Assembly: GCA_021927905.1 (NCBI GenBank)
Contig: BLLK01000069.1
Coordinates: forward strand, 2,480,001 to 2,544,000
Direction: 5' to 3'
Length of the DNA stretch: 64,000 nucleotides
From: Chaetoceros tenuissimus
Lineage: Eukaryota; Bacillariophyta; Thalassiosirophyceae; Chaetocerotales; Chaetocerotaceae
Of this stretch, positions 23,190 to 33,800 are shown one piece after another; within the stretch, counting starts at the first letter, position 1; each line of letters opens with the position of its first letter. The notes under the pieces were generated by a model that saw only the letters and a list, made by a program, of their open reading frames with translations, had not been told where the DNA came from and searched no databases. A program made the translations under genes and the position numbers.

Positions 23190-24998
23190 CTACTCAAAGG
23201 GAGGTATTGGCGTAGACCAACCATCGCGTTCTGGTAGAGTCTTGTATACTTCTTGAAGACGACTAGTAATTGGACCTTTAACTCCTTCTCCGATTACTCG
23301 TCCATCAATCAATGTCACAGGAGTAAGCTCTCCCATGGTTCCAGTGGTAAATACCTCATCTGCTGCATGAAATTCTGCCAAGGATATTCTACGAACTTCA
23401 GTCTCAATTCCAATTTCTTTTGCAATTTCAAGTACTGTCGCTCTTGTGATTCCTGGCAAACACGCGTCGGCATGAGGTGTTAACAGTACACCATCCTCCA
23501 CCATGAATACATTGGTCGCATTTGTCTCGCTCACAAATCCATCTAAATCAAGCATTAAGGCGTCCTCTACCCCAGCAAGATTGGCTTGAATCTTTGGTAA
23601 AATATTATTGATCATGTTGTTATGATGAACCTTGCTATCACAAGTTGATGGCGAGTTCCTTCTTATCGCACTAGTAATCAATGAAATTCCCTTTGTGTTA
23701 TCATATGTAGTCTTTCCTTCTGATGGTTTCCACTCAGCCAAGATTATAAGAGTTGTTCCATATACATTGAAATTAGGATTCATTGAACTGGTATATTTTT
23801 CTCCACGAGTCAAGGTTAGACGCATGTGAGCACCATCTCGCATTCCATTGACAGCTAATGTTTTGAATATGGCTTGAATAACCTCTTCCTTGCTATGTAC
23901 ATTCTTGAATCCAAGAGCCTTTGCTGATTTAAAGAGACGCTTCAAATGGCGCTCAAGTGATAATATTTTATTTCTGTACACCCGTATTCCTTCCCAACAG
24001 GCATCACCTCCTTGTACACTGCTATCCCATGGGGAGATACTAGCCATCTCTCTTGGGACTAGTCTTCCACGTCCAGGGGCGCCAATATACACCAAGATAT
24101 TCTCATTTCTTGGGTCTTCGTATATTTCACTTGGAGGAGGACCACGAGCTCTATGTTTGTGTGTCAAAGATTTCAAATAATTGTAAGGCCCGATTGAGAC
24201 ACGTAAAGCTCCCATCAAAGCCGGATCCAATGTCTGATAAGTATGTTTTGTATCGACAGACCATCCCGATGATTTATGCACTCCATGATACCACCACTTT
24301 GCCCAAGGCCCATCACAAGCTTTAGGTCCCTGTGGCCATGACAACATTTGTTCTGTGAAAGGAATGTCCAAGTCTTTGCAACATTGCTCGAGTGTAGCTG
24401 CTGGATCGGATGCTAATTCCTCGGATTCAATAAAAGCTACATCATCACCCCCACTAGCCTTACTTTGAATATTAGAGTAGATGGACAATAGATTAACCAT
24501 CCCAACTTCATCTGGCGATACTGCTCCGGCATGCACATCCTTTGAGCGATTCCATGAAGAAAGCATAGATACTGGATCTCGCACTAGGAGTAAGTACTTG
24601 TGCTCGATAGAAATATTTTCATCGTCCATACATAGACTGTCAAAGTCCTTCTCACAATCCTTGGCAAAGTCAAATAGTGTAGAAAATTTCGAGATATGCT
24701 TCAGAAATACAATTCCATGTTCTACATCACCCAATGAATGAATACAGCTTTTGATTCTTGTATTCATATCAAGCTTCTCACGAGACCATCGTTCAGCATC
24801 AGGAAAATCAGGATGAGATGTTCCATTGATTAATTCTTTCATATATGGTCTGGTCACATTATTCTCATTCACTTCAAGCCAACGCCTATAAAGAGGTTCG
24901 TCAATGACTTCTGTATCTTTCCTCGCATCGAAGCTGTACATTAGCGCTGTGCTCCTTGACCTTGGAGCACTCCAACAATGAACAATGGTAACTTTCAT
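23190..24998 (-). CDS. Sulfotransferase-like / class IV aminotransferase fusion
   Basis: Single exon, 602 residues. Residues 1-280 resemble a sulfotransferase-type P-loop fold: S-A-P-R-S-R-S-T (5' phosphosulfate site) at 10-17 and L-L-V-R-D-P-V-S-M-L-S-S-W at 137-149 (3' phosphate site). Residues 300-600 are a PLP-dependent class IV (branched-chain/D-amino-acid) aminotransferase: C-W-E-G-I-R-V-Y, L-x-R-H-L-K-R-L, the PLP lysine K456 in S-K-V-H-H-N-N, E-T-N-A-T-N-V-F and T-G-T-M-G-E-L-T-P-V. Plants have proteins of the same build, annotated branched-chain aminotransferase-like. Whether the first domain still moves sulfate is unknown. No targeting peptide is seen. The upstream gene is read in the same direction. 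Confidence 0.9.
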   Translation of the reverse strand: MKVTIVHCWSAPRSRSTALMYSFDARKDTEVIDEPLYRRWLEVNENNVTRPYMKELINGTSHPDFPDAERWSREKLDMNTRIKSCIHSLGDVEHGIVFLKHISKFSTLFDFAKDCEKDFDSLCMDDENISIEHKYLLLVRDPVSMLSSWNRSKDVHAGAVSPDEVGMVNLLSIYSNIQSKASGGDDVAFIESEELASDPAATLEQCCKDLDIPFTEQMLSWPQGPKACDGPWAKWWYHGVHKSSGWSVDTKHTYQTLDPALMGALRVSIGPYNYLKSLTHKHRARGPPPSEIYEDPRNENILVYIGAPGRGRLVPREMASISPWDSSVQGGDACWEGIRVYRNKILSLERHLKRLFKSAKALGFKNVHSKEEVIQAIFKTLAVNGMRDGAHMRLTLTRGEKYTSSMNPNFNVYGTTLIILAEWKPSEGKTTYDNTKGISLITSAIRRNSPSTCDSKVHHNNMINNILPKIQANLAGVEDALMLDLDGFVSETNATNVFMVEDGVLLTPHADACLPGITRATVLEIAKEIGIETEVRRISLAEFHAADEVFTTGTMGELTPVTLIDGRVIGEGVKGPITSRLQEVYKTLPERDGWSTPIPPFE

Positions 24999-25308
24999 AT
25001 CGACTGTTAGTGGATTTAGGTGTATGCGAAGGTAATAGAGAGCTTTCTTTCTTCAAAATAATAGGAAGAATAACATCGTATCATAGATCTACTCGTATCT
25101 TTGATCTTTCCAAAGTTCCGTAGAAGCTTGACGAAGATCCCATAACCTATTTTGATTTCTAACAAGCATTATTGAAATGTTAGACAATGACGGTCTATTT
25201 AAAAAATAAACAGGTAAAGAACAACTCATGAGAAAATTTCTTTACACTAATGTTTATAAACTCCAAAAGTCTATATTTAGAGACGAGAAAATACACTACA
25301 CGGATACC
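24999..25308. other. Short intergenic region
   Basis: About 310 AT-rich bases between two minus-strand genes; promoter of the fusion gene and 3' flank of the next. Nothing else seen. Confidence 0.5.
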
Positions 25309-26745
25309 TTACTCCTCTTCATCGCTTGAGACATCAGTTTCGTCCAGGAATACATCAAATGGATTTCGAAGAACATTTGATTCTTTCTTACGGAGCCAAT
25401 TTTTGCTGTTCAAAGCATTTGCCACTGTCTCTGCAGCTCTAGAAATCCCCATGATATTATTAGCATCTGGCCCAACACTAAGGGAGGAAAGGCCACCGAC
25501 TACATGTAAATTCTCCGTCCACTGAAGTTCATCCGAAACTATAGGGAAACCACCTGTCATTTTTATAGGCCATTTTTCTTGGATCTTTTGGACCAGAGGG
25601 TGCGCCATACAATCAGGTTTTAGACCACATGCAACAATTATTACATCAATCTCTATCGTCTCTTCGGAAGAATCATCTGCACGTTTAATAGTGACCATAA
25701 GTGAGTCATCGTTTTCTTCTGTAATTGATACAACATCACCTGTCATTCTTGTAATGAGTCCCCTAATCTCCAAAGCCCGCGTTTTCTTCATGTAGACAGG
25801 AGGGACGGTCCCCCCACCCCTCGTACTTTTGAGAGCTTTCAACCGTTCCTCTTCAGGTTCAAAGTAAAATTGCGACTGATGAAAACGAGCTTCTCTTTCA
25901 TCAAACCATTTCACTGGAATATCGAAATGACGCTCGACAAGATCCCTGCGACTACAAAGGACGACTTCAGCTCCAGATTTTTTGACAACTTTATGAGCTG
26001 TTTGAACTGCAGTCAAGCCACCTCCAACAACCAAGACTTTTCTCTTCTTAGCAGCGCATTGTTCAAGAGAGGAAATAGCTTGATCCAGTTGTTGCCATTG
26101 AAATATACGAGTAGAGGACAGTTCTTTGATAGGTTTCGGGATAATTGGACGGCCGACAGCACCAGTTGCTAAGATTACTGATTTTGATGAAATCACTTTT
26201 TCTGAATTTCCCCCTATTGTAATTTTGAAGCTTGAATCTAAAGAGTCGTCCTTGTCAATATCAACGACCTTGCCTTGAATATATTTGTGTTTTAACAGTC
26301 TAGCCAAGTCTCGAGAAAAGTCTATGAAAAGTTTCGTTGATGGAAGTTTCCAAAGGCCAACTTGTGGAAGGATAGTTCCTTTCAAAGACTTAATATCAGA
26401 GCAACCGGATTCAAGCAATTCATCTTCGCGTCCTTGTGATATTGCATAAGCTAAGAGAGCATTCCTATCAAAATAGCAACAATGCGCTACAGTCGGCGAG
26501 CGGAGAAATGAAATATCGAGAGCCTCGAAATTTCTTTCCCATTGACTTAGCCAATCAGGATTTGGATCGATAACACATATACGCTTAGCCTTGGAACGTT
26601 TGTTACTCTCACGAATGTGCCGGGAAGCTCTGTTGAGTTGAACATCAGAAAGCATATTGATGGAATAGTCTTCGCGGATCGCAGATAAGGCTGCGAGTCC
26701 CCCTGGGCCGCTTCCTATGATGGTTACATCAAAATCATTACTCAT
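25309..26745 (-). CDS. FAD/NAD(P)-binding monooxygenase-like oxidoreductase
   Basis: Single exon, 478 residues from the ATG at 26745 (the frame allows 12 more residues to 26781). It starts directly with a dinucleotide fold D-V-T-I-I-G-S-G-P-G-G (FAD), then I-C-V-I-D-P-N-P, later S-V-I-L-A-T-G-A-V-G-R-P (the ATG motif of flavin monooxygenases), a second Rossmann site V-L-V-V-G-G-G-L-T-A-V-Q for NAD(P)H, and V-A-C-G-L-K-P-D-C plus L-H-V-V-G-G-L near the end. The pattern resembles the ornithine/lysine N-hydroxylase and flavin monooxygenase group. Starting at the FAD motif leaves no room for a targeting signal. Substrate unknown. The C-terminus is acidic (S-S-D-E-E-E). Confidence 0.85.
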   Translation of the reverse strand: MSNDFDVTIIGSGPGGLAALSAIREDYSINMLSDVQLNRASRHIRESNKRSKAKRICVIDPNPDWLSQWERNFEALDISFLRSPTVAHCCYFDRNALLAYAISQGREDELLESGCSDIKSLKGTILPQVGLWKLPSTKLFIDFSRDLARLLKHKYIQGKVVDIDKDDSLDSSFKITIGGNSEKVISSKSVILATGAVGRPIIPKPIKELSSTRIFQWQQLDQAISSLEQCAAKKRKVLVVGGGLTAVQTAHKVVKKSGAEVVLCSRRDLVERHFDIPVKWFDEREARFHQSQFYFEPEEERLKALKSTRGGGTVPPVYMKKTRALEIRGLITRMTGDVVSITEENDDSLMVTIKRADDSSEETIEIDVIIVACGLKPDCMAHPLVQKIQEKWPIKMTGGFPIVSDELQWTENLHVVGGLSSLSVGPDANNIMGISRAAETVANALNSKNWLRKKESNVLRNPFDVFLDETDVSSDEEE

Positions 26746-27252
26746 TTTGAAGCTCAGTTTTCTTATTTGTGTAGTGTGCAATGAGGCAGTTTTGAAATTA
26801 TGATGGAAAAATGTTTTGTCTTGAGAGGAAAAGATCCGAATTGTGAGTAGAAAAAGCCTAAAGAAACCTTTTTACAGAGCCCTTTTTCGCCCTGACGCAT
26901 AACCATGGATAGATTTGTACGTATCTACGTAGGTATAGTCATTTCTAGGCTCAAAGATGAAGCCTAAAACCAGTACTTGGACGTTAACAGTTATCTCTAG
27001 CTGAGAAGAGAGACTAGAAAACTCAACAAGGCTCCTTTTTGAGTGATGAAGTGTTGTCATGACCACTGCCCGCAATCAAGCAATCAAGAAATATTGCTAA
27101 TGATAATTGCTGATTTCTTGTTTTTTCAACTCAAAACGGGTAAAATTGTTTTTCGTATGGTCTTGCTAAAATTGTTTCCAGATGCTGTTTGCTTTCATGT
27201 ATTGCCATGAGTTAAATTCTTGTGGCAATTCGTCGTCATTCATAGCCAATGA
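26746..27252. other. Intergenic, nothing supported
   Basis: A 67-codon frame (26872-27075, minus) has no protein-like features. No RNA gene or repeat noticed. Confidence 0.45.
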
Positions 27253-27773
27253 TTACTTTTTTGCTTTAATTGTAGAAAGAAGACCAACACCCAATAAGAT
27301 CATTGAAAATCCTACGACCCAAGCATAATTGACAACTTCTTTGAATATTAATATTCCAAACACAGCCTGAAAACGAATGAAATGAGAAAAACTTCTCTAT
27401 ATACATGCATAGCAGCCACAAGTGAAAAAGGTGATAGTTGAATCAACATACGTACCGATAGAACAAAGTTTGATCCTGTACTCAGAGCTGTCGCAATTGT
27501 AGATCCACTCTGAGTCATACCTTCTACAAAAGTGCCAACCATCAAAACATTACAACCAACCATGAGTAGCAAAGTCAAACCCCTAGTTAATGAACTTGAT
27601 GCTTCGCAAATATTGTAGGTGTCGCTTTCGTCCACGCTTTCTATCCTGGAGTAACAAATGTTCCTCATTGCTAGTGCTAGGTTTGAGTTAGAATCAAAAC
27701 TTAGTTTTGCAAAACACGACGCTCCCGCACCAAATGCACCTGCTAATATCGCTCGAAAGTTGAGTGCGCTCAT
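27253..27773 (-). CDS. TMEM234-like small multi-pass membrane protein
   Basis: Two exons, 27456-27773 and 27253-27366, separated by an 89-base GT-AG intron; phase 0 join reads V-L-S then A-V-F-G-I-L-I-F. The second exon is too short for most gene finders to notice. The protein is 143 residues with about four hydrophobic helices, the drug/metabolite transporter half-unit pattern of the TMEM234/EamA-like family: G-A-G-A-S-C-F-A-K-L near the start, G-S-N-F-V-L-S-A-V-F-G and W-V-V-G-F-S-M-I-L-L-G-V near the end. TMEM234 proteins are poorly understood. The soluble loop at residues 28-60 is longer than usual. Confidence 0.8.
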
Positions 27774-28090
27774 ATAATGTATTAGCAAAATAAGGTATTT
27801 ATTATCTATTTATTTGTTAGTCCTTCAGAACAAGAGTTCATTCTCATGTCTCATGATGTATTGTCTATGTTTGTAAAGGGGTCAAGGGTCACGGAAAATA
27901 CCATTATCCATTTCTATTAACTGTTTCTAACGCTATTATCACGTTGAAGTTTTTCGCACTCCCTTTGTTGGCAAAATGCCTCTCTCACTCTCTCATTTCC
28001 CAGTTGTAGCTTACGTACATGTTCATCAGAGCAAGCTAATAACATAAACTGCCCGCATTAAGAAAAGTATCTTCTACTTTCTCCGCAAAG
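27774..28090. promoter_or_regulatory. Divergent upstream region of TMEM234-like and PRMT1 genes
   Basis: 317 bases between two ATGs read apart. A CT-rich stretch (CTCTCTCACTCTCTC near 27981) lies upstream of PRMT1. No named motif. Confidence 0.35.
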
Positions 28091-29242
28091 ATGTCGTCTA
28101 CCAAGGAATCATCTGTGGAAGGAAGTAATATGAAAAGAAAGAAACTAGACACAGCTGATAAAGACGATGACAAAAGTTCCTCTAATAATGAGACCTCTAA
28201 GCAACTAAATAATGCAGAACAAGATGAAACAACAACAGGAATGACATCTAAAGACTACTATTTTGACTCATATTCACACTATGGAATTCATGAGGAAATG
28301 ATTAAAGATAGGGTCCGCACAGAAACATATAGAGCAGCTATATTGAACAATAAAAACTTATTTGAGGGGAAAATTGTGTTAGATGTTGGATGTGGCACGG
28401 GTATTTTATCAATGTTTGCAGCCCAAGCCGGGGCAAAACATGTCTATGGCATTGATTGTTCCTCCATCATAGAACAAGCAAAGAAAATCGTCAAGATCAA
28501 TGGATTTGAAAATCAGATTACTTTGATCAAGGGAAAAGTAGAAGAAGTAGAATTGCCTTTCCCTGATAATCAAGAAAATCTCAAACAGGTTGATATAATC
28601 ATCAGTGAGTGGATGGGATATTTCCTTCTATACGAATCAATGCTTGATACTGTCATTTATGCTAGAGACAAGTGGCTTGTACCGGAAAATGGTATCATCT
28701 TACCAGATCAAGCTTGCATGTACATTGGAGGCTTGGAAGATGGGAATTACAAGGGAGAACGGGTTGATTGGTGGAATGAAGTCTATGGATTCGACTTCTC
28801 TCCAATACGTGAGATAGCTCTGCAAGAACCAATTGTAGATGTTGTTAACGGCAATGCAGTGAACACTGATGTTGTACCATTCCTTTCTATCGACATTTTA
28901 ACTTGCAAAAAGGAGGATTTGGTATTTAACAACGAGTTTACTTTGACTGCCATCAGAAATGATTATCTACATGGATTTGTGGCATATTTTGAATGTGCAT
29001 TTACTCAGCTTCATAAACCAATTGGTTTCAGTACGTCGCCATTCAGCAATTACACGCACTGGAAGCAAACGATATTCTACCTACGGGACCCTTTGACAGT
29101 GAAAGAAGGCGAACAGATGAAAGGGTCTCTTTCTTGCAAACCAAATGCTTCCAATAATAGAGACTTGGATATCAGTATAAATATCAAATTCAATGGGGAA
29201 TATTCCAAATTTAATGGGCAAATAGATTACAATCTTCGATAG
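28091..29242 (+). CDS. PRMT1: Protein arginine N-methyltransferase 1 (type I)
   Basis: Single exon, 383 residues. It transfers methyl groups from SAM to arginines of histones and RNA-binding proteins, giving asymmetric dimethylarginine. Residues 1-50 are a low-complexity head. Then come the type I signatures: Y-Y-F-D-S-Y (55-60), H-E-E-M-I-K-D, motif I V-L-D-V-G-C-G-T-G at 96-104, the double-E loop S-E-W-M-G-Y-F-L-L-Y-E-S-M-L with E173 and E182, and the T-H-W loop near 322. The head-to-tail fit to PRMT1 is complete. It ends 33 bases before the convergent acyltransferase, so their 3' transcripts probably overlap. Confidence 0.97.
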   Translation: MSSTKESSVEGSNMKRKKLDTADKDDDKSSSNNETSKQLNNAEQDETTTGMTSKDYYFDSYSHYGIHEEMIKDRVRTETYRAAILNNKNLFEGKIVLDVGCGTGILSMFAAQAGAKHVYGIDCSSIIEQAKKIVKINGFENQITLIKGKVEEVELPFPDNQENLKQVDIIISEWMGYFLLYESMLDTVIYARDKWLVPENGIILPDQACMYIGGLEDGNYKGERVDWWNEVYGFDFSPIREIALQEPIVDVVNGNAVNTDVVPFLSIDILTCKKEDLVFNNEFTLTAIRNDYLHGFVAYFECAFTQLHKPIGFSTSPFSNYTHWKQTIFYLRDPLTVKEGEQMKGSLSCKPNASNNRDLDISINIKFNGEYSKFNGQIDYNLR

Positions 29243-29275
29243 AGTTTTAGTAAAAAATATCATAATCTCACACTA

Positions 29276-30244
29276 CTAGTCACTTTTCTTATCACTTCCG
29301 TGGTACAGTGGAGGAAGCTTGCTGTAAATAATATCATCGCACTTTTTCTTAAGTTCCTCAATATCATCGTCTTTTTTCACATCGATGGGATCATGTATCG
29401 TAACAATGATTTTCTGAACTGGTTGCTTCCAAATTAAATTGACGGGATATAACGTATTCCAAGCATTCAATGGAATGTTGATGGAAATAGGAACTAACTT
29501 GGATTCATTCTCCTTTGCGATTTTGAAAGCTCCGTCCTTAAATGGAAGCCTGGTAGTCATACGTCTTGTTCCTTGAGGAAAAATAACCATAGATACACCA
29601 TCTTGAATGGCAGCATTACTCTGTTCGTAAAGATTTTTGACAGACTTTTTGTTCTTTCCTTTTCGTTTGATAAATATATGATCGCCAAGTGAGAGAAGGT
29701 TACCTACTCCAGGAATCACTTGTACACTTTCTTTCGCAATCCATTTGAAGCGTCTCACTACATTGTACACAACTGCAGTATCTAATTGAGAGCAGTGATT
29801 TGCAACAAAAATAGGAGCTGGTGCATGATCCTTTCCAGGGAACAAAGAGATGGGAGGAATCTTTTCAGCATTTTCAATTTCGACTGATCCAATGAAACAT
29901 CTAATGATACCGATTGCGACAAGTTTTTCCATGACTGCATTCGCTTCTACTTGAACACTATTCCCACAGCCACGTTGGAGCCACATCGGTAGCAGAGAAA
30001 TGGACATGATTAGACACACGGCCATCCATACCATGTTAAAGACGTAGCATTTAATGATACCAAGTATGGTCATAGGTGTAGGAGTTTTCTTCCATATTTT
30101 GTATTCCTGATTTGTAGATACAATTGAAACTACAGGAATCAGCATTGCATAGTAGTACACGAATTTTCCAATGAAGAAGAGGACTTTGACAGTGACCTTG
30201 ACAAAGTCTTGAAGCATTTCATGATCAGGACCGTCGCTTTCCAT
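29276..30244 (-). CDS. PlsC-type acyltransferase (1-acylglycerol-3-phosphate acyltransferase-like)
   Basis: Single exon, 322 residues. Hydrophobic helices at about 20-45 and 60-90 anchor it in a membrane. The catalytic block N-H-C-S-Q-L-D (149-155, H150 and D155) is the N-H-x4-D motif, and F-P-Q-G-T-R-R (222-228) is the substrate motif with Q in place of the usual E. F-K-D-G-A-F-K-I-A and V-P-I-S-I follow. The family acylates lysophosphatidic acid or other lysolipids in glycerolipid assembly. There is no plastid presequence, so ER location is likely. Which acyl acceptor it uses cannot be told. Confidence 0.9.
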   Translation of the reverse strand: MESDGPDHEMLQDFVKVTVKVLFFIGKFVYYYAMLIPVVSIVSTNQEYKIWKKTPTPMTILGIIKCYVFNMVWMAVCLIMSISLLPMWLQRGCGNSVQVEANAVMEKLVAIGIIRCFIGSVEIENAEKIPPISLFPGKDHAPAPIFVANHCSQLDTAVVYNVVRRFKWIAKESVQVIPGVGNLLSLGDHIFIKRKGKNKKSVKNLYEQSNAAIQDGVSMVIFPQGTRRMTTRLPFKDGAFKIAKENESKLVPISINIPLNAWNTLYPVNLIWKQPVQKIIVTIHDPIDVKKDDDIEELKKKCDDIIYSKLPPLYHGSDKKSD

Positions 30245-30826
30245 GATTTAACTTAAAGTCTTGTCCAACGTATTGAATCTGCAATTGTGGATACTATCAG
30301 AGTCGCAGAAAGCTTATAAGTTAACAGTAAATAGTTGGTAGGTAAGGTGCCATTTTCATTTACCATTTTACCATGTTCTCCTCAACGGTTGGAGAGGCCG
30401 CAAAGAGGAGACAGCACCCGGAGTTACTAGGATAGCCAAATGAAAATAGATAAAGGCATTGCCACATATTTTAGTCCCCCCCTGTACCAAAAGGGTTGAA
30501 CTTCATCCTTTTCTCTTCACTCTTCACTGTTGAAAAATGGCAGTAAAATTGCGATGTCGATGGGCGATGCAATATCTATGTAATTACTGCAAGAAGATCT
30601 TTGTCAATACATTGTTTTCACAGTTGGATTCTCAGAAAGTCGAAGTTCATTTAGTCGGAGTCTATCTGGGTATAGCTTTGGCTCTCATTGCAAAAATCTC
30701 GCTACTCATTTTTGACCCAATTTGATTCCTGGCAACCCTCATTATTGCTTGTTGTCTTTGAATGGTATATATTGATTATACGTCGGTGCTTTTTATCAAA
30801 GACTCAAACAGTTGGAATAAGGTCCG
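30245..30826. promoter_or_regulatory. Divergent upstream region of acyltransferase and MSH1
   Basis: 582 bases. An ATG at 30538 opens a 62-codon frame upstream of MSH1 that would act as an upstream ORF if transcribed. A C-run (30475-30482) is present. No named motif. Confidence 0.35.
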
Positions 30827-33800
30827 ATGCTAAGAAACCAAGTTTTTGCTGCTCTTCTCTTCATTTGTATTGGGAATTTCATCTTTTCTGTAAACGCTTT
30901 TCAACAGCCTGGGACAATGCTATTACAAAGGGCTGCGAATTATGTGAAGGCAACCTATGCGATCCAAAAGCAATATCATTTTGTGCGACAACATTCAAAT
31001 GGTATTCATAATCAATTATTCAAGGGAAAAGTACAGCAGATATCATCGAGAAGCTTTGCTACAAGATTCTTTGCAACAAGAGATGTGAACCAAAATGTTT
31101 CCATTGATGATCAGCTGATACAACTTGAATTAGAAGCAAAACGATTGACAAACCAGGATATAAATCTGAATAGTCCAAGACAAGTGGCGTCAGCATTGTA
31201 TGGTGGTGATGGTAATGGTGGTACAAGTAAGCAAATATTGCAACAGTTTGCTGTTTCGACAGATTTAGATGATGAAAAAAAACGTTTCCAAAGAGATTTT
31301 TCACTTCTTGTATTGGAATATCGAAAAGTGAAGCGAAGAGTTCAAGACTTGAATAAAAGCTCAACCGATAGAAGGAAAGAAAGGAAAAGTATTGGTGGAA
31401 ATGAAGAGAAAAGCAAAAAGTCTGACATATCCAGGCTCAAACAATCAACATCACCCACATCTGCATTGCAGACGATGGCTTTTTCGACCTTTTCTGAGTC
31501 AGATAAGAAACAAAACGACATGGTGAAATCTTTAATGTCCCCAGAAGCTGTCACTTATAGTGATCGAGTCAATACATTGTTTAATCCTATACAATCAAAA
31601 AACAAGTCGAGAATCGACAAGTATTGGGAAGAAGCCTTACAATCATTATCTAAACCATCTGCGAAAGTAATTGTTGCCCAACTTGATCCATCTTGTCCCA
31701 TGGGATATGATCCACAGGCAACACCAAATATGTTGACCAACTCAAAGAAGGTTGTTAAGAAAACAACATCAGGAATGAAAGGGACATTGCTTGCATTTGT
31801 ACGCGAAGAAAAATTAAAGAATCCGACCAATGTGATTCTAACTAGAGTTGGTGAATTTTATGAAGCATTTGGTATCGATGCAATTCTACTTATAGAATAT
31901 TGTGGGCTCAATTCAATGGGTGGCAAAGCAAGAGCTGGTTGTCCCATTCAAAATGTTCAAGCTACTCTTGATGATTTGACCTCTTCTGGTTTCAAAGTTG
32001 CAGTTTATGAGGAAGTTAATGATATAGCTGCCAAACAGACAAAAAGCAAAGGACGACTTAAATCTCGTATGCTTGCACAAGTAGTTAGCCCAGCCTCTCC
32101 AAGCTATTTGGTAAGTTTGTGTAAGACATTTGTGTTTGAGTTTATAGAGCATTTTCTGAAATTTGTCATCTCTTAGTATGATTTGGTGCTGAAAGATTCA
32201 GGCACAACTAAGGATGCTTTGTATAATTCTCCCTCAGCTAGACCTTACATAGGAGTTATTCATTCTGCTTCAGGTTACTCCGTCGTTGAAGTATTCACGG
32301 AAGAAAGATTGGTACGTGTTACAGAGCGAGTCACGGCAGAGGCTGTGGCATGTAGACTGTCCAGCAATCCGCCTGCTGATCCACTATTCTATGTTCCTTC
32401 TATGAAAGAGGAAGAAATGGGTGTATCAGGAACAAGTGGATTGATAAATACACTACCGTTTTTACCATCTCGTTGGAGTTTGGAAAATGAGGGACAATCT
32501 GCAAGGAGGCATGTGAAGAAAGTGTCACCAAGTTTACACCTTGAGATGCCAAGGCCTAACGTCTCGGATATCGAAAGGTATAAGAATTGTATATTATCTG
32601 CTATTCGTGCCAATCTTGATGATGACAATGACGAAAACAGATCGGAAAATTATATTCTCTTAGCCACTGATGACAATGAAATGAGAAATTTGACGAATCC
32701 CCTGTATTCTGAAACAGCGATTCAATTAGGACTTATGGAAGACCCTCATATCCCGTCTCTGGTAAAGTATCTTCTTCCAGCTACTGCACCAAAAGCATGT
32801 GGTCAGTTTCTAAGACGATGGCTTTTAACTCCACCACCACCATCAGTGGCAAATGCAATGTCCCAACTTATCGATTATATGAAGCACGATAGTCCTGCGT
32901 TACCGGTATTCGAGATCCCTCCAACTGGAAAGTTACTTTCGCTCATACGAGCTGGTGAGGCCAGTGATCAAATCTTCAGAGAAATTCTTGGAGCGTTGAA
33001 AGCAACTATTCAAGTAATAGATCTATTCGCGGATGATCCAAGGAGTGAAGAGATAACGCAGTCCTTGATGAAAATTCTTCGCTTTGAGTCTGGTTTAGTC
33101 AGCTCCGCGGAAAACCTTAAAAATCGCTGCCTTGATGCTATTCAGTTGATAGAAGAAGTTGTCTTGGAAGAAAATCATTTCCAGGAAAGATTAGATCAAA
33201 TTTCAGTTTTCGAAGATGACATAATCCCCCCCATATTTTTGGAGCGTAATGAAGCAACATGGCGTGGACGAATCAAGCGAGAAGCGTCAGGAGATGCTTA
33301 TGATACAGTCGAAGCTGCCGCAAGAGCTTTGATTGAAGCTGTCAAAGTTGATTTCTGGGGATACACAGATGTATCAGACTCCTCCACTGCCAAGGAGGGC
33401 AAGAACCCAGTCCTTCATGATTATCACAACAACCTGATAAATCTCAAAGCTATCCCCACTTGGACTGAAGAAAAGGATGCTTACTACCACCCACACGATC
33501 GCAACAACAAGATCATTCGCTCTCGTTACACAACTCAACGTGTAGAAGATGCCTTATCGAAATACGTTGAAGCTTGTGAATATGCAAAGGTCTGTGTCGA
33601 AGAGGTATTAAAGACGCTGAGTCGGACTCTTTGCGAAACTGGCCATTTACCTGCCATCACACAAGCTTCCCATACAAATCTTATTCTATTCACTTCTTCT
33701 CAGCATGCAGCCCAAGCAAATACTTTAGGATGGGCACTTCCTGAAATCTTTGATAGTGATGAAGGTGATGTACCATCAGCATGTCGATTTGTCGATCTGC

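Noticed and set aside
32111-32176. Stop codon at 32174 as the end of a short MutS
   Set aside because: Removing the 66-base GT-AG intron restores a continuous frame through the ATPase and GIY-YIG domains.
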